From NCBI GenBank assembly GCA_963845695.1, contig CAWJTQ010000021.1:1-64000 (forward strand): a DNA stretch of 64,000 nucleotides, written 5' to 3'. Of this stretch, positions 9,771 to 18,799 are shown in pieces; the stretch's first letter is position 1; each line of letters starts with the position of its first letter. The notes beneath the pieces are model-generated. The model was not told where the DNA came from and did not search any database. It saw only the letters and a list, made by a program, of their open reading frames with translations. Source of the stretch: CAWJTV01 sp963845695. Lineage in GTDB: Bacteria; Planctomycetota; Planctomycetia; Isosphaerales; Isosphaeraceae. A program made the position numbers and the translations under genes.

Positions 9771-11279
9771 ATGATGCCTCTGTCACTCTTGATCGCGCTG
9801 ATTGTCGCCTTCGGAATCGACCCTCCGAGGGCCGGGGTTCCCGACTCGGATGTCGGCGTGCGGGTGCTGGAAACCTGCGGAGGAATCAGCATGGTCGCGG
9901 CCCTGGCGTTCGGCCTGGGCCTCTGGGTGGCCGCTCGCGTCTCGCAGACCGGGTTGGCGACATCTCGTCTCAGGAAGCGATTTGCCCTCGGGGCTCGGTT
10001 CTTGACGGGTGTCGCGCTCTTAGTGTACGGGTGGATCATCCACTCGGTCGAGTGGTCTCGATTAGTTCGCAGCAACTGGGGACTCGGCGGGTGGATCCTG
10101 CTCGACGATCTGCTTGTATTCCTCCCGTATCTGTTGATTCAAGTCCTCATCTGGTGTGGACTGTTTTTCGGCGAGCGCGCGCTTCAGATCCGCGCCGAGC
10201 GGGGCTCGGCGGGCCGGCTCGGACGCTATTTGATCCTCAGGGCTCGGCAGTCAATCGGTCTGATTCTGCCGGTTGTCCTGATGTTCGTCATTCGCCGCGA
10301 CATCCTGGTGAGAATCTGGCCGCAATGGGATGAGAGCGGACTGGCCGGACCGTTCGAGATGGTCGTTCTTGGTTCGTTGGTGCTGATCGCCTCGCCACTG
10401 TTCGTCAGGCTCGCCTGGCCGACGCGGCCCCTGCCACCCGGCGCCCTTCGCCGCCGACTCGAGCGTGCCGCGGAACGTGTCGGTTTTCAGTTCACCGACG
10501 TCCTCGTCTGGGACACCGGCCACTGCATGTTCAATGCCTGTGTCACCGGAGTCCTGCCTCAATTTCGATATGTGCTGCTGACCGACGCCTTGATCGAGTC
10601 CATGACACCCCTCCAGGTGGCGGCGGTCTTCGGCCACGAGATCGGGCATATTGCCCATCGCCATCTTCTCTACTTCGGATTCTTCTTCGCGGGCAGCCTG
10701 GGAGTCCTCTCGCTCCTAGCCGAGGGCGTCGCGGCCAGCGAGGTCTGGATCTCCCAATCCTCCTGGCTGGTCCCGTTCAGCTCGACGCTCCTGAGCAAGA
10801 CCATTCAGGCGCGCGTCCCGGAGATCATTCAGGGCGGACTCCTATTGAGCTTGCTCGCCTTGTACTTCTGGCTGGTCTTCGGCCATCTCTCGCGGCGATT
10901 CGAACGCCAAGCCGATGTCTTCGGCAGCAAGGTGGTCTCCTGCGATCTGCCAGATTGTCCCCCGCACCTCGACCGCGATCACGACCTGCTGCCGGTTCCC
11001 GCCCGGGTTGCGGAGCCCTCCCTCTGTCCTGTTGGGATCCGTATCTTCGCTGACGCTCTCGCCGAGGTGGCGCAATGGAACGGCATGGAATGCTCACGGT
11101 ACTCCTGGCGGCATGGTAGCATCGCCAGCCGGATCGCGTTTCTAGAGCGGTTGGAACAGAATCCCGATCAAGAACGCCGCTTCCAACGCGAGATTCGATG
11201 CCTCCGCGTGATCCTGGGAAGCGTTCTCGCCGTTGCCATCCTGATCGCGGCGTTGCGTCAATTCGTACCGTGGTCATGA
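9771..11279 (+). CDS. M48-family membrane zinc metalloprotease
   Basis: Integral membrane protease of the M48 (HtpX/Ste24-like) type, which degrades or processes membrane or secreted proteins. The HEIGH zinc motif is at residues ~289-293, followed by the third-ligand segment RRFERQADVFGSK. Several hydrophobic segments precede the catalytic domain (for example SLLIALIVAFGI, LLVFLPYLLIQVLIWCGLFF and IGLILPVVLMFVI), and two flank it, with a last helix near the C-terminus (VILGSVLAVAILIAAL). The 502-residue frame is intact. It stands alone, with a 110-base gap to the gene before. The substrate cannot be inferred from the neighbours. Confidence 0.85.
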   Translation: MMPLSLLIALIVAFGIDPPRAGVPDSDVGVRVLETCGGISMVAALAFGLGLWVAARVSQTGLATSRLRKRFALGARFLTGVALLVYGWIIHSVEWSRLVRSNWGLGGWILLDDLLVFLPYLLIQVLIWCGLFFGERALQIRAERGSAGRLGRYLILRARQSIGLILPVVLMFVIRRDILVRIWPQWDESGLAGPFEMVVLGSLVLIASPLFVRLAWPTRPLPPGALRRRLERAAERVGFQFTDVLVWDTGHCMFNACVTGVLPQFRYVLLTDALIESMTPLQVAAVFGHEIGHIAHRHLLYFGFFFAGSLGVLSLLAEGVAASEVWISQSSWLVPFSSTLLSKTIQARVPEIIQGGLLLSLLALYFWLVFGHLSRRFERQADVFGSKVVSCDLPDCPPHLDRDHDLLPVPARVAEPSLCPVGIRIFADALAEVAQWNGMECSRYSWRHGSIASRIAFLERLEQNPDQERRFQREIRCLRVILGSVLAVAILIAALRQFVPWS

Positions 11280-11633
11280 GGTGCGAAACCGGTATCGACA
11301 CGACTGCCCCCGGCTCCGCCAGGGGACCACGGACTTCTGGCGGCTGAGTGCATGGGCGATGGCGCCCTCCTGATTGGCTCTTTGAGCCTCGGGAGAGTTT
11401 TGTTATAGTGCGGCCCTTTCGTGGCGAGTGGTCTGCTGTCGCGATGAAGGGTGATCGGCAGGCCGTGTTCGGACGAAGGCTCTTGAGTCTTTCAGTCCTC
11501 GAGTCCCTTGTGAAGATCTCTCGGTCCTGGGACTGATGTTTGCGAATCTCCGGACCGGCAAGATTTCAGGAAGAACTCAAGGGCCAGATGACCCCAGGAC
11601 TCAGGACCGGTTTCGAGCGACAGGGAGGTCGTC
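11280..11633. other. Intergenic region upstream of the two-component system
   Basis: About 350 bases without a gene, holding the likely promoter of the histidine kinase (see 11382-11409) and the untranslated leader. The GGGAGG-type ribosome site lies just before 11634. Confidence 0.5.
11382..11409 (+). promoter_or_regulatory. Candidate sigma-70 type promoter of the two-component operon
   Basis: TTGAGC at 11382-11387 and TATAGT at 11404-11409 are separated by 16 bases, giving 4/6 and 5/6 matches to the housekeeping consensus. They lie about 225 bases upstream of the kinase start. Planctomycete promoters are poorly characterised, so this is a sequence match only. Confidence 0.35.
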
Positions 11634-13271
11634 ATGCTCCGATGGCCGATTCGGCTGAAGCTCATGGTCGGCCTTAGCTTGGTCGTGGGTATGATGCTCA
11701 TTTTGATGGGCGGGTCGATCTTCGGGTTGCATTCCTTTCACATCACCAACCTGACGCTGGGCGATCAGCTCCGGGAGATCGGTGCTTCCACGGATCTGTT
11801 CGCCGCGATCTTGCGGCTGCACGCACCGCGGGAGAGCTCCACCGACGCGGATGGCCGGGAGCTCAAGCACCGGGTCATTCAGGCGCGCGAGGCGCTTCAG
11901 GTGTACTTCCGGCAATTGAAGAAGAACACCACGCAAGGCAATCGGGGCGGCAGCGGACTTGATGAACTGGGTCTCGCTCTCATCATGGATGAGGACCTGA
12001 CCGCGATCCTCAATGACCTCGACCCCGATCAGGGGACCATCGAACCGTTGTTCCCGGGCACATCGATCTATGTCCCGGACTTGCTGTCGAAGTTCAAGCC
12101 GGCATCCGGCGTGAAGGCCCGGATCGATCGGCTTTACGACACGGTCAGCCAACTCGCCAAGAACTTACATCTGGATTTCTGGAACGTCTTGCAGATGTCG
12201 CAAGGTCAGTATCAGACGAGTCGGATCATCGTGTGGTCGTCGGCAGTGATGGTGCTGGGAATGCTCTGCGGGCTGACGTCCTTGTTCCATCGATGGGTGC
12301 TCACCCCGGTGCGGATGCTCCAGCGCGGCGTGCGACACGTTGCTCGGGGTTCTTTCGACTACAAGATCAACCTGAAGTCGGGCGACGAGATGCAGGATCT
12401 TGGCGAAGCCTTCAACGACATGACGGCCAAGATCAGTGTAACCTACGCCGACCTGGAGCGTCAGGTCCAGGAGCGTAGCCGACAGCTCGTTCGCTCGGAA
12501 CGGCTGGCGGGGGTCGGGTTCCTGGCCGCGGGTGTTGCGCACGAGATCAATAACCCGTTGGCCTCTATCGCGTTCTGTGCGGAGGCTCTCGATCATCGTC
12601 TTGAAAGCTACCTGAGCAGCTCGGACGATCCCGATCACCGCCTTGTCGCGAATTATCTGAAGATGATTCAGGAGGAGGCGTTCCGGTGCAAGAACATCAC
12701 GGAGCGACTATTGGATTTCTCGCGATGCAACGACATTACCCGCGACCGGATCGATCTGGCGAGTCTGGTCCAAGGCGTCGTCGAGATGATCCGTCATATC
12801 GGCAAGTATCGCGGGAAGACCATCATTTTCTCCCCGCGCGAAGCCGTCATGGCTCATGTGGATGGACAGGAGATCAAGCAAGTCGTGTTGAACCTGATTG
12901 TCAATGCACTGGAGTCCATGGACGCTCAGGGCACGTTGAGGATCGAGGCCCGATACCGTCAGGGGATGGCTGAGATCGTCTTCTCCGACGACGGTTGCGG
13001 AATGGAGCCCGAGGTCCTGGAGAACATCTTCGAACCATTCTTCACCAGGCGCCGAGAAGGCAAGGGGACCGGCCTGGGGCTATCGATCACGCACCGCATC
13101 ATTAGCCAGCACGACGGTGAGATCATGGCGTCCAGCCCGGGGACCGGACAGGGATCGACGTTCACGGTTCGGCTGCCGCTCCATCTCGCGGAGATCCCCG
13201 AAGAAGGGCGGCCGAGATCCAGAAACCTCAGCCGGCGAAGTGCCGAGCCGGCGCCGGCCGGCTCGGCCTGA
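11634..13271 (+). CDS. Membrane sensor histidine kinase (HAMP-HisKA-HATPase)
   Basis: Senses an unknown signal and phosphorylates the regulator encoded next to it. An N-terminal membrane helix (MVGLSLVVGMMLILMGGSIF) and a second one near residues 200-220 (WSSAVMVLGMLCGLTSLF) frame an extracytoplasmic sensor domain of ~170 residues. A HAMP linker (LTPVRMLQRGVRHVARGSFD) follows. The phospho-acceptor His is near residue 303 in GVAHEINNPLASI, and the ATP-binding N, G1 and G2 boxes are seen as LIVNALESM, SDDGCGMEPE and GKGTGLGLSI. The frame is intact at 545 residues. The next gene starts 73 bases downstream, so the pair is probably one operon. The organisation resembles NtrB/AtoS-type kinases. Confidence 0.92.
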   Translation: MLRWPIRLKLMVGLSLVVGMMLILMGGSIFGLHSFHITNLTLGDQLREIGASTDLFAAILRLHAPRESSTDADGRELKHRVIQAREALQVYFRQLKKNTTQGNRGGSGLDELGLALIMDEDLTAILNDLDPDQGTIEPLFPGTSIYVPDLLSKFKPASGVKARIDRLYDTVSQLAKNLHLDFWNVLQMSQGQYQTSRIIVWSSAVMVLGMLCGLTSLFHRWVLTPVRMLQRGVRHVARGSFDYKINLKSGDEMQDLGEAFNDMTAKISVTYADLERQVQERSRQLVRSERLAGVGFLAAGVAHEINNPLASIAFCAEALDHRLESYLSSSDDPDHRLVANYLKMIQEEAFRCKNITERLLDFSRCNDITRDRIDLASLVQGVVEMIRHIGKYRGKTIIFSPREAVMAHVDGQEIKQVVLNLIVNALESMDAQGTLRIEARYRQGMAEIVFSDDGCGMEPEVLENIFEPFFTRRREGKGTGLGLSITHRIISQHDGEIMASSPGTGQGSTFTVRLPLHLAEIPEEGRPRSRNLSRRSAEPAPAGSA

Positions 13272-13344
13272 ACCGTCTGAGCCGTTGATCCTACGACTGT
13301 TTCGGACGACAGCGAACACGCAGCGAATACGGAGGGCCCGTGAC

Positions 13345-14742
13345 ATGGAAAAGTCGCGTCAGGGAGGATTACGGATCCTGTACGCCGATGATGAGTCTCA
13401 TCTTCGGGACTTGATGCAGATGGAGCTGCCGCGACTAGGACATGAGGTCACGGTCTGCCACGATGGAACGGCCGCCCTGCGCGCCCTGGAACGCGGCCTC
13501 TACGATGCCGCTCTGCTGGATCTGCGTATGCCTGGGCTGACCGGCATCGAAGTACTGGAACAGATCCGTCAGAACAGTCCCGAGACCCAGGTCATCATTC
13601 TGACCGGTCATGCCACCGTCGATACGGCAGTGCAGGCCCTTAGACTGGGTGCGTTCGATTATCTGACCAAGCCCTGCAAGTGGGCGGAACTGGAAATCAT
13701 CCTCGCTCGAGTGGCCGAGCGCCGCGACATGGCCAACAAGGCCGTGGCGCTGGAGACCCGCCTCAAAGCCGCGGAGGGAGCGCCCTTGCTGATCGGCGAG
13801 ACCCCGGTCATGCAGCAGGTGCGCCGGCTGATCGATACGATCGCGCCCACCGACGCCTCGGTCATGATCCTTGGAGAGACTGGTACCGGCAAGGAGTTGG
13901 TCGCGCGCAGTCTGCACGATAGAAGTCGGTGCGCCGACCGCGCCTTCATCCCCGTCAATTGCGGAGCGCTCCCCGAGAATCTGGTGGAGAGCGAACTCTT
14001 CGGCCACCGTAAGGGCGCTTTCACCGGCGCCGACGCCAATCGCAAGGGACTCTTCGAGGTTGCCAACGGCGGAACGCTGTTCCTCGATGAGGTGGGTGAG
14101 CTGGACAAAAGTGTCCAGGTCAAGCTCTTGCGGTTCCTGGAATCGGGGGAGATCCGTCGCGTTGGCGAGAATGAGCCGTTCCGGGTCGACGTACGCGTGC
14201 TTTGCGCCACCAACCGTGACTTGCGGGAGATGGTCGCGGGGGAACTATTCCGCGAAGACCTGTTCTTTCGGCTCAACACGTTCGAGATCGACCTGCCCCC
14301 ATTGCGTGAGCGCAAAGGCGATATTGCCCCGCTGGCCCAACACATGCTCGCCCGATACGCCTCACGTCGCGGGTTGAGTCAATCGACGATCGTCCCCGAA
14401 TCCCTCGAGGTCCTCCAGAATCACGTCTGGCCCGGCAACATTCGTGAGCTGGGCAACATGATCGAACGCGCCACCATCCTCGCAGGCGACGGGCCGATAC
14501 TGCCGGAACATCTACCGACTCAACTCCCCATCCGCGGCAAGGCCCATCCCAGCGCTACTTCGACCATCGGCCCACCCCATTTCCAGATCCCGGAGGGGAA
14601 CCCCACCCTTCGCGACGTCGAGATGAAGTATATCCAGGCCATTCTGGAGAAGCACAACGGCAACAAGCCCGCGGCCTCGCGAGAGCTGGGGATCAGCCTC
14701 AAGACTCTCTACAACAAGATCAATCAGCTTCAGCAAAGCTGA
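13345..14742 (+). CDS. NtrC-family sigma-54-dependent response regulator
   Basis: Cognate regulator of the kinase upstream; it activates sigma-54 RNA polymerase by ATP hydrolysis. The receiver domain has the phosphorylated Asp at residue 59 (DAALLDLRMPG) and the conserved Lys in FDYLTKPCKW. The AAA+ domain has Walker A GETGTGKE, the sigma-54 contacting GAFTGA loop, Walker B LFLDEVGE and the arginine-finger region LFFRLNTF. The C-terminal Fis-type HTH reads GNKPAASRELGISLKTLYNK. The 465-residue frame is intact. The ATG at 13345 matches the expected start of the receiver. No sigma-54 promoter is obvious in the window, so its targets are likely elsewhere. Confidence 0.93.
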   Translation: MEKSRQGGLRILYADDESHLRDLMQMELPRLGHEVTVCHDGTAALRALERGLYDAALLDLRMPGLTGIEVLEQIRQNSPETQVIILTGHATVDTAVQALRLGAFDYLTKPCKWAELEIILARVAERRDMANKAVALETRLKAAEGAPLLIGETPVMQQVRRLIDTIAPTDASVMILGETGTGKELVARSLHDRSRCADRAFIPVNCGALPENLVESELFGHRKGAFTGADANRKGLFEVANGGTLFLDEVGELDKSVQVKLLRFLESGEIRRVGENEPFRVDVRVLCATNRDLREMVAGELFREDLFFRLNTFEIDLPPLRERKGDIAPLAQHMLARYASRRGLSQSTIVPESLEVLQNHVWPGNIRELGNMIERATILAGDGPILPEHLPTQLPIRGKAHPSATSTIGPPHFQIPEGNPTLRDVEMKYIQAILEKHNGNKPAASRELGISLKTLYNKINQLQQS

Positions 14743-14878
14743 ATTCAGTTTTCAGTTTTCAGTGAGGGCAGGGGTAACGCGACGGGCTGTATTTGGCGCG
14801 TTTCTCCGATTCCCCCAGTGGACGCCGCCATACCGCTCGGACGGAGCACTTCAACTGAAAACTGAAAACTGAAAATTC
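14741..14878. repeat. Inverted repeat of TCAGTTT units, possible terminator or MITE-like element
   Basis: The left arm (14741-14763) is GAATT followed by repeated CAGTTTT units, and the right arm (14853-14878) is its near-perfect reverse complement made of CTGAAAA units, ending in AATTC. Between them lie about 90 bases with no gene. The element fills the gap between two convergent genes, starting at the end of the NtrC gene and ending 8 bases before the rnhA stop. Each arm is internally repetitive at 7-base steps, unlike a simple terminator. It could be a small non-autonomous element or a bidirectional terminator. Confidence 0.7.
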
Positions 14879-14886
14879 GACGAGTC

Positions 14887-15369
14887 TTACTCGGAGTTCT
14901 TCAAAGCCTTGTAGGCCGCCACAGCCATACGATCGCAGGCCTCATTCTCGGGGTGACCTCGGTGTCCCAGAACATGGGTCACGGAGACCCGGTGAGTTGC
15001 CAGGAGCGAGTCGATCCTCTGCCAGAGGTCGAGATTGATGACCGGTTTGAGGCGCCCTCCCTCCTTCCGCATCCAGCCCTGGCGTTTCCAGTTCGGCATC
15101 CATTCGCTGATCCCTTTCGCCACGTATTGGCTGTCCGTGATCAACTCGACCCGACATGGCTTCTTGAGGGTGGAAAGCCCCTCGATCACCCCCATGAGCT
15201 CCATGCGGTTGTTGGTGGTATCTGTTTCGGCGCCGGACGATTCAGCCATATGACCGCTCGCCGGGTGATGGAGGATGAACGCCCACCCCCCCGGCCCGGG
15301 ATTCCCACTGCACGCGCCGTCTGTGAATAACCGTACGAGATCTTCGGATGCTGCGGCATCCCGTTCCAT
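14887..15369 (-). CDS. rnhA: Ribonuclease HI
   Basis: Cleaves the RNA strand of RNA-DNA hybrids in replication and R-loop removal. The metal-binding carboxylates are all present: Asp in FTDGACSGNPGPGGW, Glu in NNRMELMGVIEGL, Asp in LITDSQYVAKGI and Asp in ENEACDRMAVAA. The basic protrusion with WMPNWKRQGWMRK matches the E. coli-type enzyme. At 160 residues it is close to the usual length of 155. I chose the ATG at 15369, preceded by AAGGATC, over a TTG at 15420. It lies 75 bases downstream of lexA on the same strand and is probably cotranscribed. Confidence 0.93.
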   Translation of the reverse strand: MERDAAASEDLVRLFTDGACSGNPGPGGWAFILHHPASGHMAESSGAETDTTNNRMELMGVIEGLSTLKKPCRVELITDSQYVAKGISEWMPNWKRQGWMRKEGGRLKPVINLDLWQRIDSLLATHRVSVTHVLGHRGHPENEACDRMAVAAYKALKNSE

Positions 15370-15444
15370 GGGTAGATCCTTGCTCGACCAGGTCGCGGCG
15401 GAAGCCGGCACCGATGCCAACCGGCGAACCGGCTCCTCCGTTGA

Positions 15445-16050
15445 TCAGTACTTCCGGACGACGCCCACCAGGATGCCGAGGATGTTGACGCGGTCGCGGA
15501 AGATTGGCTTCATCGTCCGGTTGGCCGGTTCGAGGCGGATGCGGTTGCGTTCACGGAAGAACCGCTTGAGCGTGGCCTCGCCGTCCTCATCCCGGACCGC
15601 GACGATCTGCCCGTCGCGCGCCTGCTCCTGCTTGCGAATGATGACATAGTCGCCGTCGGCAATGTGCTCGTCGATCATCGATTCGCCCGAGACGCGCAGA
15701 GCGAACTTGTCACCGGGTTCCACCCACTCCGAAAACGTGAGTTCTTCATTCTGTTCAACGGCCTCGATCGGCTGTCCGGCGGCGATCCGGCCAACCAGTT
15801 TGAGCCCGGCGTGGTTGGGATTGACCGGATCGTCCAGGAGCTGGATCGCGCGCGACATGTTCGGCTCGCGATGAATCAACCCTTTCTTCTGGAGCGCCTT
15901 GAGGTGGCACATCACCCCGTTGGGGCTCTTGATCTGGAAATGCAAGCCGATTTCGCGGACCGTCGGTCCGTATCCCCGTCCCTGGATCTTGCTCCGAATG
16001 AAACTGTAGATTTCCCGCTGGCGGGGAGTCAGGGATTCCATGTCGGCCAT
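15445..16050 (-). CDS. lexA: LexA repressor
   Basis: SOS-response repressor that cuts itself when RecA is activated. The N-terminal winged helix (residues 1-70: LTPRQREIYSFIRSKI and GPTVREIGLHFQI) binds DNA. The cleavage site is Ala91-Gly92 in GRIAAGQPIEA, and the catalytic dyad is Ser124 (SGESMIDEHIADGDYV) and Lys162 (EATLKRFFRE), all spaced as in E. coli LexA. The product is 201 residues long. The ATG at 16050 has a clear GGAGG site just upstream. It is divergent from the PIG-L gene over 275 bases. LexA normally represses its own gene, but I could not identify an operator with confidence. Confidence 0.93.
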   Translation of the reverse strand: MADMESLTPRQREIYSFIRSKIQGRGYGPTVREIGLHFQIKSPNGVMCHLKALQKKGLIHREPNMSRAIQLLDDPVNPNHAGLKLVGRIAAGQPIEAVEQNEELTFSEWVEPGDKFALRVSGESMIDEHIADGDYVIIRKQEQARDGQIVAVRDEDGEATLKRFFRERNRIRLEPANRTMKPIFRDRVNILGILVGVVRKY

Positions 16051-16325
16051 GGTACGCCTCCAAAGTCTGTGAAACGCGGTCGAAGAGCCTGCGGTTGCCC
16101 TCGCACAGGTGACCCTGTCGCACACGGGCGATCACGTACTGGCTCTTTGGTTGCTAATGTACACCGGTCGGCTAGCGCACGCGAGAACATTTTTCAGAAA
16201 AAATTTCGAATCGTCTTTGACGTGGCATCCATCCTGGGGCCAAACTCTTCGAAAATCCTGGCCGCGCCCATCGCCAGTCCGAGGTAGTGGCTGAACGTTC
16301 TGCCGGCCAATCGCGAGGAAAACTC

Positions 16326-17111
16326 ATGTCGGAGCCGATACGAATTCTCGCACTGCATGCCCATCCCGACGATGTGGAATTCCAGTGCGCGGGTACCCTG
16401 ATCCTGCTCTGCGAGGCGGGCTGCACCGTCACGATCGCCACGATGACGCCGGGAGACTGCGGCAGTTCGGAGCACGACGCCGAGGCGATCGCGGCCATCC
16501 GGCGCGAGGAGGCTCGGGCCTCGGCCTCGCTCATCGGAGCGGAGTCTATCTGTCTGGAGTTCCGGGACCTGGCGATCTTTCAGGACGACGACTCACGGCG
16601 GACGGTGACCGAGCTCTTGCGCCGAACGCGACCCGAGATCATCCTTACCGCGCCGCCGATCGACTACATGATCGATCATGAGATGACCAGCCTGCTCGTC
16701 CGCGATGCCTGCTTCGCTGCACCCTGTCCCAACTATGCGACGCGGCAGTGGGAACCCGCGCCGCCGCTGGAAAAGATCCCGCATCTTTACTTCGTCGATG
16801 CGATAGGGGGCCAGGATCGCGAAGGCCGGCCGGTGCCCGCCGATTTTTATGTCGACGTCTCGCGGGTCTTCGACACCAAGCGCGCGATGCTCGCTTGCCA
16901 CGCCAGTCAGCGGAACTGGTTGTTCCGCCAACACGGAATCGACGAGTACCTGGAAATGCAAGCCCGATGGGGGGCCGGCCGCGGTACCGAGATCGGAGTT
17001 GCCCAAGCGGAAGCCTTCCGCCACTATCGCGGGCACCCTTATCCGCAAGAGAACCGCCTGCTGGAACTGATTCAGCAGGACGGTCGCGGCACCCTTGTGC
17101 CGTCGGCATGA
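16326..17111 (+). CDS. PIG-L/LmbE family deacetylase
   Basis: Zinc-dependent N-deacetylase of the PIG-L family, which removes acetyl groups from GlcNAc-type substrates (as in mycothiol, bacillithiol or natural-product pathways). The metal and catalytic motif HAHPDDVEF is at residues ~11-19, and a later histidine lies in YMIDHEMTS. The fold's first strand is IRILAL. At 261 residues the length is usual. The frame is intact and it is transcribed alone. The exact substrate is not evident: neither glycosyltransferase nor ligase partners of thiol biosynthesis are nearby. Confidence 0.85.
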   Translation: MSEPIRILALHAHPDDVEFQCAGTLILLCEAGCTVTIATMTPGDCGSSEHDAEAIAAIRREEARASASLIGAESICLEFRDLAIFQDDDSRRTVTELLRRTRPEIILTAPPIDYMIDHEMTSLLVRDACFAAPCPNYATRQWEPAPPLEKIPHLYFVDAIGGQDREGRPVPADFYVDVSRVFDTKRAMLACHASQRNWLFRQHGIDEYLEMQARWGAGRGTEIGVAQAEAFRHYRGHPYPQENRLLELIQQDGRGTLVPSA

Positions 17112-17166
17112 TGAACGGGCCGAGGCTCGTCGGGGACAGAGTCAGCCCTCCGTGTGCTGATTTCGC

Positions 17167-18027
17167 TCAACGGAGATCGTCACGCATCGCATAGGTGATG
17201 AGCTGGGCGATCGTGCTCTGGAGGTCCCGTCGCTGCACGATCAGGTCGATGAATCCGTGCTCGAGGAGGAATTCGCTGGTCTGGAAGCCGGGAGGGAGCT
17301 GGACGCGCACGGTCTGCTCGATGACGCGCGGGCCGGCAAAACCGATGAGGGCCTTGGGCTCGGCGAGGATCAGGTCGCCCAGCGATGCGAAGCTGGCCGC
17401 GACGCCTCCCATCGTGGGATGGGTCAAAACACTCAAGTAAAGGCCGCCGGCCGAGTGAAAACGCCCCAGTGCGGTCGAGACCTTGGCCATCTGCATGAGC
17501 GAGAAGATCCCCTCATGCATCCTGGCGCCGCCGCCGGAGCCGGACACGATCACCAGCGGCAGATGCTGGCGGGTCGCCTCCTCGATGGCCCTGGTCAGTT
17601 TTTCGCCCACGACCGAGCCCATGCTTCCCATGATGAACTTACTGTCCGTGATGCCGAAGACGATGCGAATGCCCCGGATGAACCCCTGGCCCACCAACGC
17701 GGCCTCCTTCAGCCCCGTCATGGCCTGTTCGGCCTTCACACGGTCCGGGTAGGGACGCCGATCGTTAAATTCGAGGGGGTCGGCTGGCTGAAGGTCCGAA
17801 TACCATTCTTCAAAGGTGTCGGCGTCGAGAAGCTGCGTGATTCGTTCCGCCGCGGAGACCGGGAAATGGTAGTTGCATTCCGGGCAAACGAGAAGGTTTT
17901 GCTCCACCTGCTTGCGGAACAATGTCGCCTGACAACCGTCGCAGCCCATCCAGACGCGTTCGGGGACGCGCTTGGGCTCGAAGTGCCCATGCCAGGCGTT
18001 CGAGGAACGTCCCTCCTTCTGTCCCAT
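17167..18027 (-). CDS. accD: Acetyl-CoA carboxylase carboxyltransferase subunit beta
   Basis: Transfers the carboxyl group from biotin to acetyl-CoA, giving malonyl-CoA for fatty acid synthesis, together with AccA. The N-terminal Cys4 zinc ribbon is complete (Cys 29, 32, 48 and 51: CDGCQATLF and CPECNYHF). The crotonase-like carboxyltransferase core follows, with VIVSGSGGGARMHEGIFSLM and HPTMGGVAASFASLGDLILA. The protein has 286 residues. I start at the ATG at 18027 because GAGGGA lies 8 bases upstream, whereas the ATG at 18042 has no ribosome site. It is a stand-alone minus-strand gene here. Confidence 0.93.
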   Translation of the reverse strand: MGQKEGRSSNAWHGHFEPKRVPERVWMGCDGCQATLFRKQVEQNLLVCPECNYHFPVSAAERITQLLDADTFEEWYSDLQPADPLEFNDRRPYPDRVKAEQAMTGLKEAALVGQGFIRGIRIVFGITDSKFIMGSMGSVVGEKLTRAIEEATRQHLPLVIVSGSGGGARMHEGIFSLMQMAKVSTALGRFHSAGGLYLSVLTHPTMGGVAASFASLGDLILAEPKALIGFAGPRVIEQTVRVQLPPGFQTSEFLLEHGFIDLIVQRRDLQSTIAQLITYAMRDDLR

Positions 18028-18205
18028 GTCTTGATCCCTCATCGCGAATCATGAACCGGCTGGCCCTGCCCTGAATCCTGGGCCGATTCGCCACGGCCGA
18101 TCGGGCATCGGGGTCCCATGAACTGGGCCGATCGATCCCCCTGCCTCTCGACTCGACTGCCTCGAAATCGACCGGCCAGAGTGCTACTGGCTCGCACGGG
18201 GGAAT

Positions 18206-18799
18206 TCAGACGGTGCCGTTCCGCAACAGAACCGGCGCGATCTGAATCCATTCGAATTCGCAGCACGACCATTGTTCGTCAAGCTGGACGCGCGGTTCGC
18301 ATCTCAAGTAACAGGCGACCAGCCTCGCCAGCGGCTCTCCCACAACCAGGCCGATCGCTTCCTCCTGGTGCCGGCGCAGCAACGGACGGAACGCCGTCTT
18401 GATCCGTTCCATGGCACGTTCGACGGTTTCGCCCAGAGGGGGACAGATCGTCGCGGGATCGTCGATCCACTGTCGAAACAGCTTGGTGTTCCGCCGCTTG
18501 ATCTCGTCGATCTGGAGCCCCTGCCACAACCCCTGATCGAGATTGCGGAATTCGTTGATCCGCTTGGGTCGGATTCCTAGTATCTTGCCAACAATCTCCG
18601 CAGTCCGGATCACATTCTCGCCTGGCCCGCAGTAAAGGGCCGCGAGCGGCGATTCGCCCAGGCATTGCGAAAGCTCCTGGGCCATCTGTACGACTTCATC
18701 ATGGCCGCTCTCGCTGAGCGGGATATCAAGAACGCCCTGGACACGATTCTGCTCATCGTAGAGCGTCGCGCCCGGCCGAATCAAAATCACTTGAGACAT
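18206..18799 (-). CDS. Histidine-phosphatase-fold protein lacking the catalytic histidines
   Basis: The 197-residue product has the phosphoglycerate mutase/histidine phosphatase fold: an N-terminal strand MSQVILIRPGATLYDE, the GVLDIPLSESGHDEVVQMA helix, GENVIRTAEIVGKILGI and FRNLDQGLWQG. The nucleophile normally found in an RHG motif is replaced (RPGAT), and the second catalytic His is missing as well (LVVGEPLARLVA where active members have a His-Gly pair). It is therefore probably not a phosphatase of the usual kind and may bind a phosphorylated ligand or partner. Start at ATG 18799. The frame is intact, arguing against decay. Confidence 0.75.
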   Translation of the reverse strand: MSQVILIRPGATLYDEQNRVQGVLDIPLSESGHDEVVQMAQELSQCLGESPLAALYCGPGENVIRTAEIVGKILGIRPKRINEFRNLDQGLWQGLQIDEIKRRNTKLFRQWIDDPATICPPLGETVERAMERIKTAFRPLLRRHQEEAIGLVVGEPLARLVACYLRCEPRVQLDEQWSCCEFEWIQIAPVLLRNGTV

